This document shows positions 36,322 through 45,988 of a DNA stretch of 64,000 nucleotides, one piece after another. The stretch is taken from assembly GCF_001936595.1 (NCBI RefSeq), contig NZ_MLBG01000007.1, positions 20,629 through 84,628 of the forward strand. The letters are read 5' to 3'. Each line of letters begins with the position of its first letter. The first letter of the stretch is position 1. This DNA is from Desulfovibrio sp. DV. Lineage in GTDB: Bacteria > Desulfobacterota > Desulfovibrionia > Desulfovibrionales > Desulfovibrionaceae. Made by a program: the position numbers and the translations under genes. The notes under the pieces were generated by a model, which ran no database searches, was not told the origin of the DNA, and saw nothing but the letters and a program-made list of their open reading frames with translations.

Positions 36322-37620
36322 CTACAGCTTGCTTAAGATGTTGTCGTCGATCCAGTGCTGGTCCCACCACTCGATGGGCGAGGTTTCCTGGCCATCGACC
36401 AGGACGCCAAAATGGAGGTGGTCGCCGGCGGCCAGGCCGGACACGCCGGTTTTGCCGAGAACTTCCCCTTTCTTGATGTCCTGGCCGACCTTGACGTCGA
36501 TCTGGCGCAAGTGGGCGTAGAGGGTCTGCAGGCCCAGGCCGTGGTCGATGATCACGGTTTCGCCGTAGATGCCGAGAAATCCGGCAAAGACCACCTTGCC
36601 GGTATTGGCCGCCGGCACCGGCGCGCCCTCAAGCGAAGCCAGATCCACGCCCATGTGGGTCTGTTGGTCGATCTCCCGGTTCTGGTACATATACGTCCGA
36701 TGGTCGCCGAAACCGGCCCGGGGGGCGGCATTGGGCAGGCGCAGGAAGGCTTTTTTGTCCCAGAGCATGGTCGGGGCGCTTTTTTTGGCCAGCTCTTTGA
36801 GAAACACGCTGTTTTGCCGGCGGATGTCGTTGTTGACCTTGAGGTAAATCTGCAAATTGTCCCGGGTGTCGGTAATGATGTCGTAGTACTGCGGCATCTT
36901 CGAATCAAGGAAGTTGTCGGAGATATTGAGCTTGTCCTGGCGAAACTTCCTGGGGATGGCTTGATAGCGGAAAGAGGCCACGCCGATGTTGCCGGCCTTG
37001 TCCGTCACTTTGACTTTGGGCACGAAGTTTTTGGGGTCCATGTTGTACGGGAACACGTAGAAGCCGAAGTACTTGCCGTTCTCAAGCTTGTAGGCCGGGT
37101 AAAAGTCGTCGCCAACCACCACGCCGGCGCTTTCCGGGGCTTCGCTGACCGAGAAGGAGACGGCTCCGACCCCGCCCTGGCGCACGTTGTGGGCCAGGCT
37201 GGTCACATCCACCCGGGGCGGCGTGGTGTCCAGGGTGTATTGCCGGGTCACGGAGGTGGTGTTGCCGGCGCCGAAATTGGCAATGGAGCGGTCGGTGGCG
37301 GTGATGGCCAGGGTGAAGGGGCCATCGCGCAGCCCGGCCGGCTCCAGGGTGAATTTTTCCACGGCGTCCCGCACGGGATTGGCATAGGTGGTATCGAGCA
37401 GGGTGATCTGCTTGTCGGCCTGGGTGACCACGACCTTGGCGCTTTTAAGCCCGGAGCTGGCATCACGAAGGGTCAGGGTGAATTCGCGCTTGGGCGCGGC
37501 CACATCGCTTTCCGGAGAAAGGGCGATTTCCGGTTTGCCCCGGTCGGTGAGCAGCAGATAGCCGGCTGCACCGCCAGCCAGGGCCAGGATCAGGAAAACG
37601 CCGAAAACAAGTCTTTTCAT
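36322..37620 (-). CDS. M23/LytM-type murein endopeptidase, membrane anchored
   Basis: A 432-residue protein with an N-terminal anchor (about 3-24), an Ig-like region (KPEIALSPESD onward), a second conserved region ending about residue 300, and a C-terminal LytM domain. The zinc site is complete: H322-x3-D326 (THMGVD) and H401-L-H403 (DHLHFG), with the conserved YAHL histidine. It would cut peptide cross-links in peptidoglycan. ATG 37620 is chosen because GAGAGGA lies upstream. It shares its whole architecture with the inactive paralogue at 11496-12872, including the closing motif PIEWWDxHWI(D/E)DN. It is divergent from the MscS-type gene. Confidence 0.92.
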   Translation of the reverse strand: MKRLVFGVFLILALAGGAAGYLLLTDRGKPEIALSPESDVAAPKREFTLTLRDASSGLKSAKVVVTQADKQITLLDTTYANPVRDAVEKFTLEPAGLRDGPFTLAITATDRSIANFGAGNTTSVTRQYTLDTTPPRVDVTSLAHNVRQGGVGAVSFSVSEAPESAGVVVGDDFYPAYKLENGKYFGFYVFPYNMDPKNFVPKVKVTDKAGNIGVASFRYQAIPRKFRQDKLNISDNFLDSKMPQYYDIITDTRDNLQIYLKVNNDIRRQNSVFLKELAKKSAPTMLWDKKAFLRLPNAAPRAGFGDHRTYMYQNREIDQQTHMGVDLASLEGAPVPAANTGKVVFAGFLGIYGETVIIDHGLGLQTLYAHLRQIDVKVGQDIKKGEVLGKTGVSGLAAGDHLHFGVLVDGQETSPIEWWDQHWIDDNILSKL

Positions 37621-37774
37621 CTTTATCCTCTCCATCAATTGGGCAGGTCACTCCATACCGGCCCGGTCCTGGCAGCGCAAGCCCGGACGATGCGCCGGAG
37701 CGGGGCTTGCGTCGGATGCGCCGGACGCGCTAGGGTTTTTTGGCTGAAACTATCCAGATGGCGGGAGCATACCA

Positions 37775-40126
37775 ATGGGGCGAAGGCAGGCAGGATGGCA
37801 CAGACTTGGCATTTTTGCATTGTTCCTGGTTCTTGTCTCCGGCCAGGGAACCTTGGCGGCAACGCCGGGCGAGGATGACCTTTGGCGTTCCATTGCCGAG
37901 GGACTGAGCCAGAATATCGCGATCAAGCGCCAGGAGCTGGACCGGATGCAGCAGGATCTGCCCGGGCAGAAGCTCCTGTGGGCCGAGCACCTGTCCCGGA
38001 TCAGCAGCCGCCTGGACCAGTTGCTCCTGCTGCGGGGCGTGGCCGGGGACACCCCCTGGGCCTCCAGGACACTCCTGCTCCAGTTGGCCGAATTGTCCCA
38101 TGCCGTCAGCGCCGCCCGCAGTCCCTTGGAGGACATGCAGGACACCCTGGCCCGCACCAAGCAGGAGTACACCACCCTGCGCCAGATACGCGCCCAAAAT
38201 GCCAGCCGGGAGTATGCCGAGCTCGTCAGCGAGGAACTGGCCGGCCCCGGGCATGCCTTTAAGGAACTCAAGCACGATGTGGACGCGGTCAAGGTCGAGG
38301 TGGACGAGGCCCTGGGGCAGGCCGCGGCCTTGTCGACGGATATTGCGGCTGCCCGCACGGATGAGGTCGCCCGTTTCATCGAGGTGTTTGGCCGAACCTA
38401 TTTTGCCTCGTCGGGTTCGCTGCTGCGTCCGGCCAATTTGAATGGGATGCTTGATGATCTCAAGGAGTGGGCCGATGCCGGGCCGCGTTTCTGGGGACCG
38501 ATTCTGGCCACCATGCCCTGGGGCGCGTTTATCGGCCTGACACTCCTCGACAGTGCCGTGGCCCTGGGGTTTTTCCGGTTGCTGTTGCGCCGTCGTCCGG
38601 ACACCTGGCTGCAACTGCGACCGGGGCTCCTCTGGATGGCCCTGGCCCTTGGTCTGTTGGCGGCCCGCTACACGCTCCTTTATACCGCCAGCCAGTTCGT
38701 TGCCCTGGCCTGGGTCACGGTTCTGTCCTACGGCCTGTTCCGGCTGGCCTCCGGCGGCCGGGTCCTGCCGGTGCTGTTTGCCTGTTTTCTGGCCAGCGTC
38801 GTTTTGGACATGTTCAATGTGCCGGCTTCGCTGGTGTGTGCGCTGTGGATGGCGGTTGCCGGACTTGGAGCCTGGTGGCTGACCCGGGGCGAGAGTTGCC
38901 GTTGTCCGACCTTGTGGCTGCTTGCCGGCGCTGCCGGGGCCAGCCTGTGCGGTTTCGGACCCCAGGCGGTGGTTGTGGTGCAGGCCTTGTTCATGCTGCA
39001 TCTGGCCGTGTACATCTCCGGAGCCGTGCAACGGGGCCTTGGCATCCTGGCCGGCGGCCGGGAACGGTCCCTGGCCCATTTGGCCGAGCCCCTGGCCGCG
39101 ACCCTGCTGGTGGCCCTCTACATTGCCTGGATGCTCGTATTCATGGGCGGGCCGGGACTGGTGGAATATGTTTTCACCCTGCATTTCTCCATCGGCAAGG
39201 CGGTTGTTTCCCTGGATGCCGTGGCCTGGCTGATCATCAGTTTTTTCCTGCTGCGTCTCATCCAGGCCTGGTTTCAAGAGGCTCTGGCCTTTGTCAATTT
39301 TCGCGGCAAACCCATGGATACGGGACTGGCCCATACCGTTGGCGCGGCCTTTGCCTATGTGACCTGGACGTTTTTTATCCTGTTCGCCCTGCGCCTGTTT
39401 GAAGTGCCGCTCGGGGCGCTGACCTGGATCGCCAGCGGCCTGTCTGTCGGCATAGGCTTTGGCCTTAAGGATATCGTCAACAATTTCATAAGCGGCCTGA
39501 TCATCATGTTCGGCGGGACGGTCAAGAAGGGCGACATCATCCAGCAGGGCAAAAACCTTGGCGAGGTGGTGGATCTGTCGGTGCGAAACACCATCGTGCG
39601 CACGCTCGACAACACGACGGTCATCATTCCCAATTCGAGTTTTCTGCGCGGCGAAATCGTCAACCTGTCCTACCACGGCACCACCATGCGCCTGACCATT
39701 CCGGTGACGGTGGCTCCCGGCACCAAGATCAAGAAGGTCAAAAAGCTCCTGCTGTCCATTGCCAAGGACCATCAGGACGTGCTCAAAAACCCGGGTCCGG
39801 AGGTCTTGCTGCGTTCGCTTGGCCGGTATGGGCTGGAGTTTGATCTGCAGGTGTGGATCGACAACTTCATCAAAAAGTTTGCGGTCCAGTCCGAACTGGG
39901 CATCATCATTGACCAGACGTTTCAAGAAAATAAAATCCTCGTGCCGTTTCAGGGCGTCAAGGTCAAATACAAGCCCAAGGGTACCGAGGAGATGCAACTG
40001 GAGGCCAGCCGGGAGGCCTTGCGGCAAAAGCGGGGTCAGGTGTTTGGCCGGGTGCGGCTGTTGCGCCGGGTCCATGCCAGACGCCGCTGGCCGGTGGCGG
40101 CGGCAGTGGCCGCAGGGGAGGAATGA
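37775..40126 (+). CDS. MscS-family mechanosensitive channel, large KefA-like type
   Basis: A 783-residue protein with a signal peptide (about 1-29), a helical periplasmic region (about 40-210, probable coiled coil), a block of several membrane helices (about 245-520), and a C-terminal MscS domain. The pore helix region reads ASGLSVGIGFGLKDIVNNFISGLIIM, followed by the beta domain (VKKGDIIQ, DLSVRNTIVRTLDNTTVIIPNS). It resembles MscK-type channels that open under membrane tension and protect against hypo-osmotic shock. ATG 37775 follows GGGAG. Its stop overlaps the start of the next gene, so both channels are made together. Confidence 0.92.
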   Translation: MGRRQAGWHRLGIFALFLVLVSGQGTLAATPGEDDLWRSIAEGLSQNIAIKRQELDRMQQDLPGQKLLWAEHLSRISSRLDQLLLLRGVAGDTPWASRTLLLQLAELSHAVSAARSPLEDMQDTLARTKQEYTTLRQIRAQNASREYAELVSEELAGPGHAFKELKHDVDAVKVEVDEALGQAAALSTDIAAARTDEVARFIEVFGRTYFASSGSLLRPANLNGMLDDLKEWADAGPRFWGPILATMPWGAFIGLTLLDSAVALGFFRLLLRRRPDTWLQLRPGLLWMALALGLLAARYTLLYTASQFVALAWVTVLSYGLFRLASGGRVLPVLFACFLASVVLDMFNVPASLVCALWMAVAGLGAWWLTRGESCRCPTLWLLAGAAGASLCGFGPQAVVVVQALFMLHLAVYISGAVQRGLGILAGGRERSLAHLAEPLAATLLVALYIAWMLVFMGGPGLVEYVFTLHFSIGKAVVSLDAVAWLIISFFLLRLIQAWFQEALAFVNFRGKPMDTGLAHTVGAAFAYVTWTFFILFALRLFEVPLGALTWIASGLSVGIGFGLKDIVNNFISGLIIMFGGTVKKGDIIQQGKNLGEVVDLSVRNTIVRTLDNTTVIIPNSSFLRGEIVNLSYHGTTMRLTIPVTVAPGTKIKKVKKLLLSIAKDHQDVLKNPGPEVLLRSLGRYGLEFDLQVWIDNFIKKFAVQSELGIIIDQTFQENKILVPFQGVKVKYKPKGTEEMQLEASREALRQKRGQVFGRVRLLRRVHARRRWPVAAAVAAGEE

Positions 40127-41244
40127 TGCGGCGATTGGTCGGGATACTGGTCCTTTGGGGAGTATTGTGTTTCGCGGTGCTGGCCGGGCAGGGGCGCTGC
40201 GAGACGGTTTTGCCCTTGCCTGACCCCTCCCCGGCCGGCAGGAACCTGACGGTGGGCGTCTGTCTTGCCCCGCCGTTTCTGGAAAAGGACGCCAATGGCC
40301 GGTATTTCGGCGTGGCCTATGACCTGTGGACCGATGTGGCCCGGGATATCGGCCTCACCTTCAGCGTCCGGGAATATAACCTGGAAGGGCTGCTTGAGGC
40401 CGTGCGCCTGGGCGCGGTCGATGTAGGCGTCTCGGCCCTGTCGCTTACGCCCGACCGCGAGACGGCGATGGATTTCTCCCAGCCCTTTTACTATTCGGGC
40501 CTGGGCATCGCTGTGCCGCTCCAGACGGAATCCCTGTTTATGCGGGTGGTTGAGGTCGTTTTTTCCGAGCAGTTGTTGCTCTACGTCGGATCCTTGGCAG
40601 CGCTGTTGCTCGCTGTTGGGGTTTTGATCTGGGCGGTCGAGCGCCGCCGCAATCCCGGCCATTTCCGGCCCGGCGGCAAGGGCATCGGCGACGGCATGTG
40701 GTGGTCGGCGGTCACCATGACCTCCGTCGGCTATGGCGATGCCACGCCCAAGACCCTGGTTGGCCGGGTGCTGGCCATGATCTGGATGTTCGCCTCGGTC
40801 GCCCTGCTGGCCTCGTTTACGGCCGGCGTCACCTCCTCGCTGACCGTTGGGCACCTGCTTGGCCGGGTGCAGGGACCAGATGACCTGCACAAGGTGCGCG
40901 CCGGCGTTTTGACGGACAGTTCGGCCGAAGAAGAACTCGTGGCCAGCCACATCGGCATCCGGCGGTATCCGTCGGTGGAAGCGGGCTTGACCGCTCTGGT
41001 GGATGGCGATCTCGACGCCTTTGTCCACGACCAGCCCATCCTCCATTATTACCAGTACAAGGCTTTCTCCGGCGATGTCCGCATCCTGCCCGGTTTTTTC
41101 GATCCCCAACTCTATGGCTTCGCCTTTCCACGCGGGTCGGCGCTGCGTAAATCCGTCAATGTGGCCATTTTGCGCCGGCTGGAAAATACTGATTACCGCA
41201 CCCGGCTGTTCGGGGCGTATTTGGGCAAGCAGGCCGTTCAATAG
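40126..41244 (+). CDS. GluR0-like ligand-gated potassium channel
   Basis: A 372-residue protein with the architecture of prokaryotic ionotropic glutamate receptors: signal peptide (about 1-26), the first lobe of a periplasmic binding domain (about 40-150; VGVCLAPPFLEKD, DVGVSALSLTPDRE), a membrane helix (about 150-172), a pore loop with the potassium filter T199-S-V-G-Y-G-D205, a second helix (about 220-242), and the second binding lobe (about 255-365). The filter predicts K+ selectivity; the ligand is probably an amino acid but is not defined. ATG 40126 overlaps the MscS stop by one base (TGATG) with AGGGGAGG just before; ATG 40123 is a less likely start. Confidence 0.88.
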   Translation: MRRLVGILVLWGVLCFAVLAGQGRCETVLPLPDPSPAGRNLTVGVCLAPPFLEKDANGRYFGVAYDLWTDVARDIGLTFSVREYNLEGLLEAVRLGAVDVGVSALSLTPDRETAMDFSQPFYYSGLGIAVPLQTESLFMRVVEVVFSEQLLLYVGSLAALLLAVGVLIWAVERRRNPGHFRPGGKGIGDGMWWSAVTMTSVGYGDATPKTLVGRVLAMIWMFASVALLASFTAGVTSSLTVGHLLGRVQGPDDLHKVRAGVLTDSSAEEELVASHIGIRRYPSVEAGLTALVDGDLDAFVHDQPILHYYQYKAFSGDVRILPGFFDPQLYGFAFPRGSALRKSVNVAILRRLENTDYRTRLFGAYLGKQAVQ

Positions 41245-41442
41245 CCCTTTTTGGGGAGTGGCGGGCGCTTTGGGCCAACGCAGCGAATGCCGGCGTTACA
41301 TCTTGGCGTGTGGGTGGTTAACATCTTGACTTTCAGTGATAACTGGTGGAAACGAACAGTATTTGCCAAGTGCCTTCATGACGGATGCGCTGCTTGGCGT
41401 CTCGCGTCAGGAGTGTGTTTCAAACGAGAGGAGACCGCATCC

Positions 41443-42660
41443 ATGCCTTTTTCCAATTTCCGTCCAGCCGCCCGGTCCGTTGCCTCCCTTGCCGTCCCTC
41501 TGGCCTTGGCCCTGCTGGCGACCGTGGCCGGATGCGATCGACCCAAGCCCCAGGCCGAGAAACCCACTCCGGTTGAAGTGACCGTCATCGAGGCCAAGCC
41601 CGTCACCGCGCCGCTCAATGTCGACGGCATCGGCCATGTCTATGCCGTGCGCACGGTGAGTGTGCGTTCCCAGGTCACGGGTGTCCTGCAAAAGACGCTT
41701 TTTGCCGAAGGCAACGTGGTCAAGGAAGGCGAGTTGCTTCTCGTTATCAATCCCGATTCCTACAAGGCCAAGCTGGACGAGGCCAAGAGCACCCTGGCTC
41801 GCGACAAGGCCACGGCCGCCCAGGCCAAACGCGAGTGGCTGCGCTATAAAGACCTCGTGGCCAAGGCCGTCATCAGCCAGGAAGACTATGAGCAAAAGCG
41901 CACGGCCTGGCAGCAGGACGAAGAGCAGGTGAAGGTGGACGAGGCGGCCGTGGTCAATGCCAAGGTCAATCTCGACTATTGCTATATTTATGCCCCCTGT
42001 ACCGGCGTTGTCGGTTTGCAGCAGTACAAGACCGGCAACCTGATCGAGGCTAATAGCGACATCATCGTCACCCTCAATCAGATCGAACCGATCAATGTCC
42101 AGTTCTCGGTGGCGGAAAAGTATCTGCCCGACATCCGCAGCCACGCCGCCAAGGCGACTCTGGCTGTGGAGGCCCGCTATCCCGGCCGGCAGGAAGTGGC
42201 TGCCAAGGGCACACTCAACGTGATTAACAACACCGTGGACACCAATACCGGCACCATCACGTTGCAGGGTGTGTTCCCCAATACCGACCGCACCCTGTGG
42301 CCGGGCCAGTTCGTGGACGCCACCGTGGTCCTGGCCGACACCGTCGACACCCTGCTTGTGCCCTCAAGCGCCGTGGCCAACACCCAAAACGGCGTTTCGC
42401 TTTTTATCGCCAAGCCGGACAACACCGTGGAAATCCGTCCGGTGACGGCAGGCCGCAAGATCGGGGCCGAGACGGTCATCGAAAAGGGCCTGGCCCCGGG
42501 CGAGCGGGTCATCACCTCGGGACAGATCAAGCTTTTTCCGGGCGTGCCGCTGACCATTGTCCAGCCGGCCACCTACAAGGAAGGCCCGGTTTCTCCGGCT
42601 GCCGTGGCCGACAGGGATAAAAACAAGGCCAAGCCTTCCGGGGAAGGTCAGGGGAACTAG
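41443..42660 (+). CDS. RND efflux periplasmic adaptor lipoprotein
   Basis: A 405-residue membrane-fusion protein of the AcrA/MdtA type that links the inner-membrane pump to an outer-membrane channel. It has a lipoprotein signal ending in the lipobox VAGC (about residue 31), a beta-barrel and lipoyl region (TVSVRSQVTGVLQKTLFAEGNVVKEGELLLVI), a coiled-coil hairpin (about 100-180), and the second lipoyl half (YAPCTGVVGL). The C-terminal tail is polar. ATG 41443 follows AGGAGA. The pump gene starts 2 bases after its stop. The upstream gap (41245-41442) contains possible TTAACA/TAACTG promoter boxes, too weak to call. Confidence 0.93.
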   Translation: MPFSNFRPAARSVASLAVPLALALLATVAGCDRPKPQAEKPTPVEVTVIEAKPVTAPLNVDGIGHVYAVRTVSVRSQVTGVLQKTLFAEGNVVKEGELLLVINPDSYKAKLDEAKSTLARDKATAAQAKREWLRYKDLVAKAVISQEDYEQKRTAWQQDEEQVKVDEAAVVNAKVNLDYCYIYAPCTGVVGLQQYKTGNLIEANSDIIVTLNQIEPINVQFSVAEKYLPDIRSHAAKATLAVEARYPGRQEVAAKGTLNVINNTVDTNTGTITLQGVFPNTDRTLWPGQFVDATVVLADTVDTLLVPSSAVANTQNGVSLFIAKPDNTVEIRPVTAGRKIGAETVIEKGLAPGERVITSGQIKLFPGVPLTIVQPATYKEGPVSPAAVADRDKNKAKPSGEGQGN

Positions 42661-42662
42661 CC

Positions 42663-45600
42663 ATGACCGACCTTTTCATCAAGCGGCCGGTAGCCACGAC
42701 GCTGCTGATGGCCGCGCTTATCTTCTTTGGCATTGTCTCCTATTTTTCGCTGCCGATCAGCGAAATGCCGAGCATCGACTTTCCCACCATCCAGGTGACG
42801 GCCTCGCTGCCCGGCGCTGACCCCGAAACCATGGCCTCGGCCGTGGCCACGCCGCTTGAGCGGCAGTTCACGTCCATTTCCGGCCTGCAGTCCATGAGTT
42901 CGTCGAACTCCCTGGGCACAACCACCATTACCCTCCAGTTCGACCTGTCGCGCAACATCGACGGCGCCGGCACGGACGTCCTGACCTACATCAACGCCGC
43001 CCAGGGCAGCCTTCCCACCAATATGCCGAGTCCCCCGACCTTCCAGAAGGTCAACCCGGCAGACATGCCCATCATCTATATCCGCGTCTCCAGCGACACC
43101 ATGCCGCTGTACAAGGTCACCAACTACGCCAAGGTCTACATCGCCCAGCGCATTTCCATGATCAACGGCGTGGCCCAGGTGGCGGTCTACGGCGATCAGA
43201 CCTATTCGCCCCGGGTCCAGGTCAACCCCGACAAACTCGCGGCGCTGTCCATTGGCATCGACGAAGTGGCCACCGCCTTCAACAGTGAGACCGTCCTCCA
43301 GCCCACCGGCTCGCTCTATGGCGTGGACAAGCTTTTCACCATCAAGGCCCAGGGCCAGCTGACCAGCGCCACGGCCTACAACCGCCAGATCATCGCCTAC
43401 AGAAATGGCAGCCCGGTGCGCCTTCAGGACGTGGGAGAGGCCATCGACTCCACGGTCAACAACAGGAACGCCGCCTTTTTCGACCAGCAGCAGGGCATCG
43501 TCATCGCCGTCAAACGCGCGGCCGGCACCAACACCATCCAGCTCGTGGACTCCATCCGGGCCATGATCCCCAATATCGAGGCCACGCTGCCGCCGTCGGT
43601 CAACCTCGAATTCCTGTATGACCGTTCCATCTCCATCAAGGAAGCCATCGACGACGTCCAGTTCACCCTGATGCTCTCCATCGGGCTGGTCGTGCTTGTG
43701 GTCTATCTGTTCTTAAACAACCTGCCCGCCACCATCATCGCCAGTCTGGCCCTGCCGACGGCCCTGATCGGCACGCTTTCGCTCATGGTGTTTTTCCACT
43801 TTTCCATCGACAACCTTTCAGCCATGGCCATCATCCTGGCGGTCGGGTTCGTGGTGGACGACGCCATCGTCATGATCGAAAACATCGTACGCCACACCGA
43901 GATGGGCAAGAAGATGATGCAGGCCTCCCTGGACGGGGCGCGCCAGATCGGCTTCACCATCATTTCCATGACCCTGTCCCTGGTTGCGGTCTTTATCCCC
44001 ATCATGTTTATGGCCGGCATCCTGGGGCGCGTGCTCAATGAGATGGCCATTACCATTACGCTTTGCATCCTTGTTTCGGGCTTCGTCACCCTGTCCCTGA
44101 CCCCCATGTTGTGCAGCCGTTTTCTTTCGGGCAAAATTTCCGAGTCCGGCAAGATTTTCAAATGGTTCGAGCGGGGTTATGAGAAATCCCTGCACTTTGC
44201 CCTGCGGTTTCGTTTCTTCGTCATGCTGTTGTCCGTGGCTGTCCTGGGCCTGACCTTCTGGCTGTTTACCGTCGTGCCCACGGGCTTTATTCCGGCCACG
44301 GACTCCGGCATCTTCTACGCCTTCGGCATGGCCGAGCAATCCGCCTCCTATGACACCATGAAAGACCGGGTCCTCAAGGTCGGGCGCATTTTCATGTCCG
44401 ATCCGGACGTCTTCAAGTTCATCGGCGTGGTCGGGGTTGGCGGGCCCAACACGTCCATGAACAACGCCGCCATGTTCCCGCTGCTTGGCCCCATGAAGAC
44501 CCGCAAACGCAGCGCCCAGCAGATCATCGACGATCTGCGCCCCAAGATGGCCCAGTTGGCGGACCTCTTTGTCTTCATGTACAATCCGCCTTCGATCCAG
44601 ATCGGCGGCAAGCAGACCAAGGCGCTCTACCAGTACACGCTGCTCTCGCCTGATCCGGGCGAGCTCTATCCCGTGGCCCGCAAGATGGCCGCGGATATGC
44701 GCAAGATCAAGGAAATCACCGACGTCAACACCGATATGCAGATCGATGGCCCCCAGGTCCAGATCGAGATCGACCGCGACAAGGCCCAAGCCCTGGGTGT
44801 CACGGCGTCGGCCATCGAAACGGCCCTGATGACCGCCTACGCTGCCCGGCAGCTGACCAACCTCTACGGCGCAACCGACACCTACAAGGTCATCGTCGAG
44901 GTGCAGCCCGAGTACCAGCGTCGGCCGGATCTGCTCAACAAGCTCTATGTGCGTTCCTCCCAGGTGGATAAAAACGGCAACGCCGTGCTTGTCCCCTTAA
45001 ACGGTCTGGTCAAAATGACCGAGGGCGTGGGGCCGCTGGTGGTCAACCACACCGGCCAGCTCACCTCGGTCACCATTTCCTACAACACGGCCGGGAACTA
45101 CTCCATTGGTGAAGCTGTGGCCGCCATCGAGGTTTTGTCCAAGAAAGAACTGCCGAGCAACATCAGCTACATTTTTGAAGGGCAGGCCACGGCCTTCAAG
45201 GAATCCCTGGCCAGCGTGCCGTTCCTGCTCTTTTTGGCCATCATGATCATCTATCTGATCCTGGGTATTCTCTATGAGAGCTTTATCCATCCCATTACCA
45301 TTCTCTCGGGTCTGCCCTCGGCAGCGCTTGGCGGACTGATTACCTTGCTGGTCTTTGGCCGACAGCTCGACTTGTACGGATTTATCGGCATCATTATGCT
45401 GATCGGCATCGTCAAGAAGAACTCGATCATGGTCATCGACTTTGCCATTGAGGCGGAGAAAGAGGGCAAGTCGCCCTTTGAAGCCGTTTTCGAAGGCTGT
45501 ATCGTGCGTTTTCGACCCATCATGATGACCACGGTGGCGGCCATTGCCGGCATCTTCCCCATTGCCCTCGGTATGGGGGCCGGCGGCGACGCCAGACAGC

Positions 45601-45737
45601 CGCTGGGACTTGTCGTGGCCGGCGGACTGATCATCTCCCAGGTGGTCACGCTCTATCTGACGCCGTGCTTCTACACCTACATGGACCAGTTGCAGACCTG
45701 GCTCGTCGGGCACAAGGCCGACAAGGAAGAAGGGTAG
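42663..45737 (+). CDS. RND (HAE1-family) multidrug efflux pump
   Basis: A 1024-residue inner-membrane resistance-nodulation-division transporter, closest in style to MdtB/MdtC/MexF-type pumps. It shows 12 membrane helices around two large periplasmic loops. The proton-relay aspartates are in VGFVVDDAIVMIEN (helix 4), and a matching helix-10 Lys lies in GIVKKNSIMVIDFAI. The N-terminus is the usual MTDLFIKRPVATTLLM. It would export drugs, detergents or solvents with the adaptor encoded just upstream (2-base gap). No outer-membrane factor gene is in the window, so a shared TolC-type protein must be encoded elsewhere. A terminator follows at 45815. Confidence 0.95.
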   Translation: MTDLFIKRPVATTLLMAALIFFGIVSYFSLPISEMPSIDFPTIQVTASLPGADPETMASAVATPLERQFTSISGLQSMSSSNSLGTTTITLQFDLSRNIDGAGTDVLTYINAAQGSLPTNMPSPPTFQKVNPADMPIIYIRVSSDTMPLYKVTNYAKVYIAQRISMINGVAQVAVYGDQTYSPRVQVNPDKLAALSIGIDEVATAFNSETVLQPTGSLYGVDKLFTIKAQGQLTSATAYNRQIIAYRNGSPVRLQDVGEAIDSTVNNRNAAFFDQQQGIVIAVKRAAGTNTIQLVDSIRAMIPNIEATLPPSVNLEFLYDRSISIKEAIDDVQFTLMLSIGLVVLVVYLFLNNLPATIIASLALPTALIGTLSLMVFFHFSIDNLSAMAIILAVGFVVDDAIVMIENIVRHTEMGKKMMQASLDGARQIGFTIISMTLSLVAVFIPIMFMAGILGRVLNEMAITITLCILVSGFVTLSLTPMLCSRFLSGKISESGKIFKWFERGYEKSLHFALRFRFFVMLLSVAVLGLTFWLFTVVPTGFIPATDSGIFYAFGMAEQSASYDTMKDRVLKVGRIFMSDPDVFKFIGVVGVGGPNTSMNNAAMFPLLGPMKTRKRSAQQIIDDLRPKMAQLADLFVFMYNPPSIQIGGKQTKALYQYTLLSPDPGELYPVARKMAADMRKIKEITDVNTDMQIDGPQVQIEIDRDKAQALGVTASAIETALMTAYAARQLTNLYGATDTYKVIVEVQPEYQRRPDLLNKLYVRSSQVDKNGNAVLVPLNGLVKMTEGVGPLVVNHTGQLTSVTISYNTAGNYSIGEAVAAIEVLSKKELPSNISYIFEGQATAFKESLASVPFLLFLAIMIIYLILGILYESFIHPITILSGLPSAALGGLITLLVFGRQLDLYGFIGIIMLIGIVKKNSIMVIDFAIEAEKEGKSPFEAVFEGCIVRFRPIMMTTVAAIAGIFPIALGMGAGGDARQPLGLVVAGGLIISQVVTLYLTPCFYTYMDQLQTWLVGHKADKEEG

Positions 45738-45814
45738 AGGCCGGCCCGCCCGGAATTTGCCGTCTGGTTGGAGAAGCCCGGCAGGGCTGGGCAGTTGCCG
45801 CATTGCGTTGTTGC

Positions 45815-45854
45815 ACGGGGCCGGGCGTCGAAAGGCGCACCGGCCCTGTTTTTT
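45815..45854 (+). terminator. Rho-independent terminator of the RND operon
   Basis: Stem 45815-45824 with 45840-45849 (one G-U type mismatch) followed by six T residues. The rest of 45738-45988 shows no gene. Confidence 0.75.
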
Positions 45855-45988
45855 GGGCTGCGGCCTTTGTCGGTTGCCATGCCGGGCCGGATCGTGTGCA
45901 ATTGCCCGGTTGGTGCATACGTCCAAAGGCCGAGGCCGGCGGCATTTTTGCTGCCGGGCCAGCCGGCTGGAAGATCTCAGGAGATGCC

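Noticed and set aside
37678..37743. Repeated GATGCGCCGGA and a hairpin followed by TTTTTT between the divergent LytM and MscS genes
   Set aside because: It looks like a terminator on the plus strand, but no plus-strand gene ends before it; it may be a leader element, but evidence is too weak.
37730..40075. A 781-codon minus-strand open frame opposite the MscS gene
   Set aside because: The product is Gln/Gly/His-rich noise, while the plus strand encodes a clear channel.
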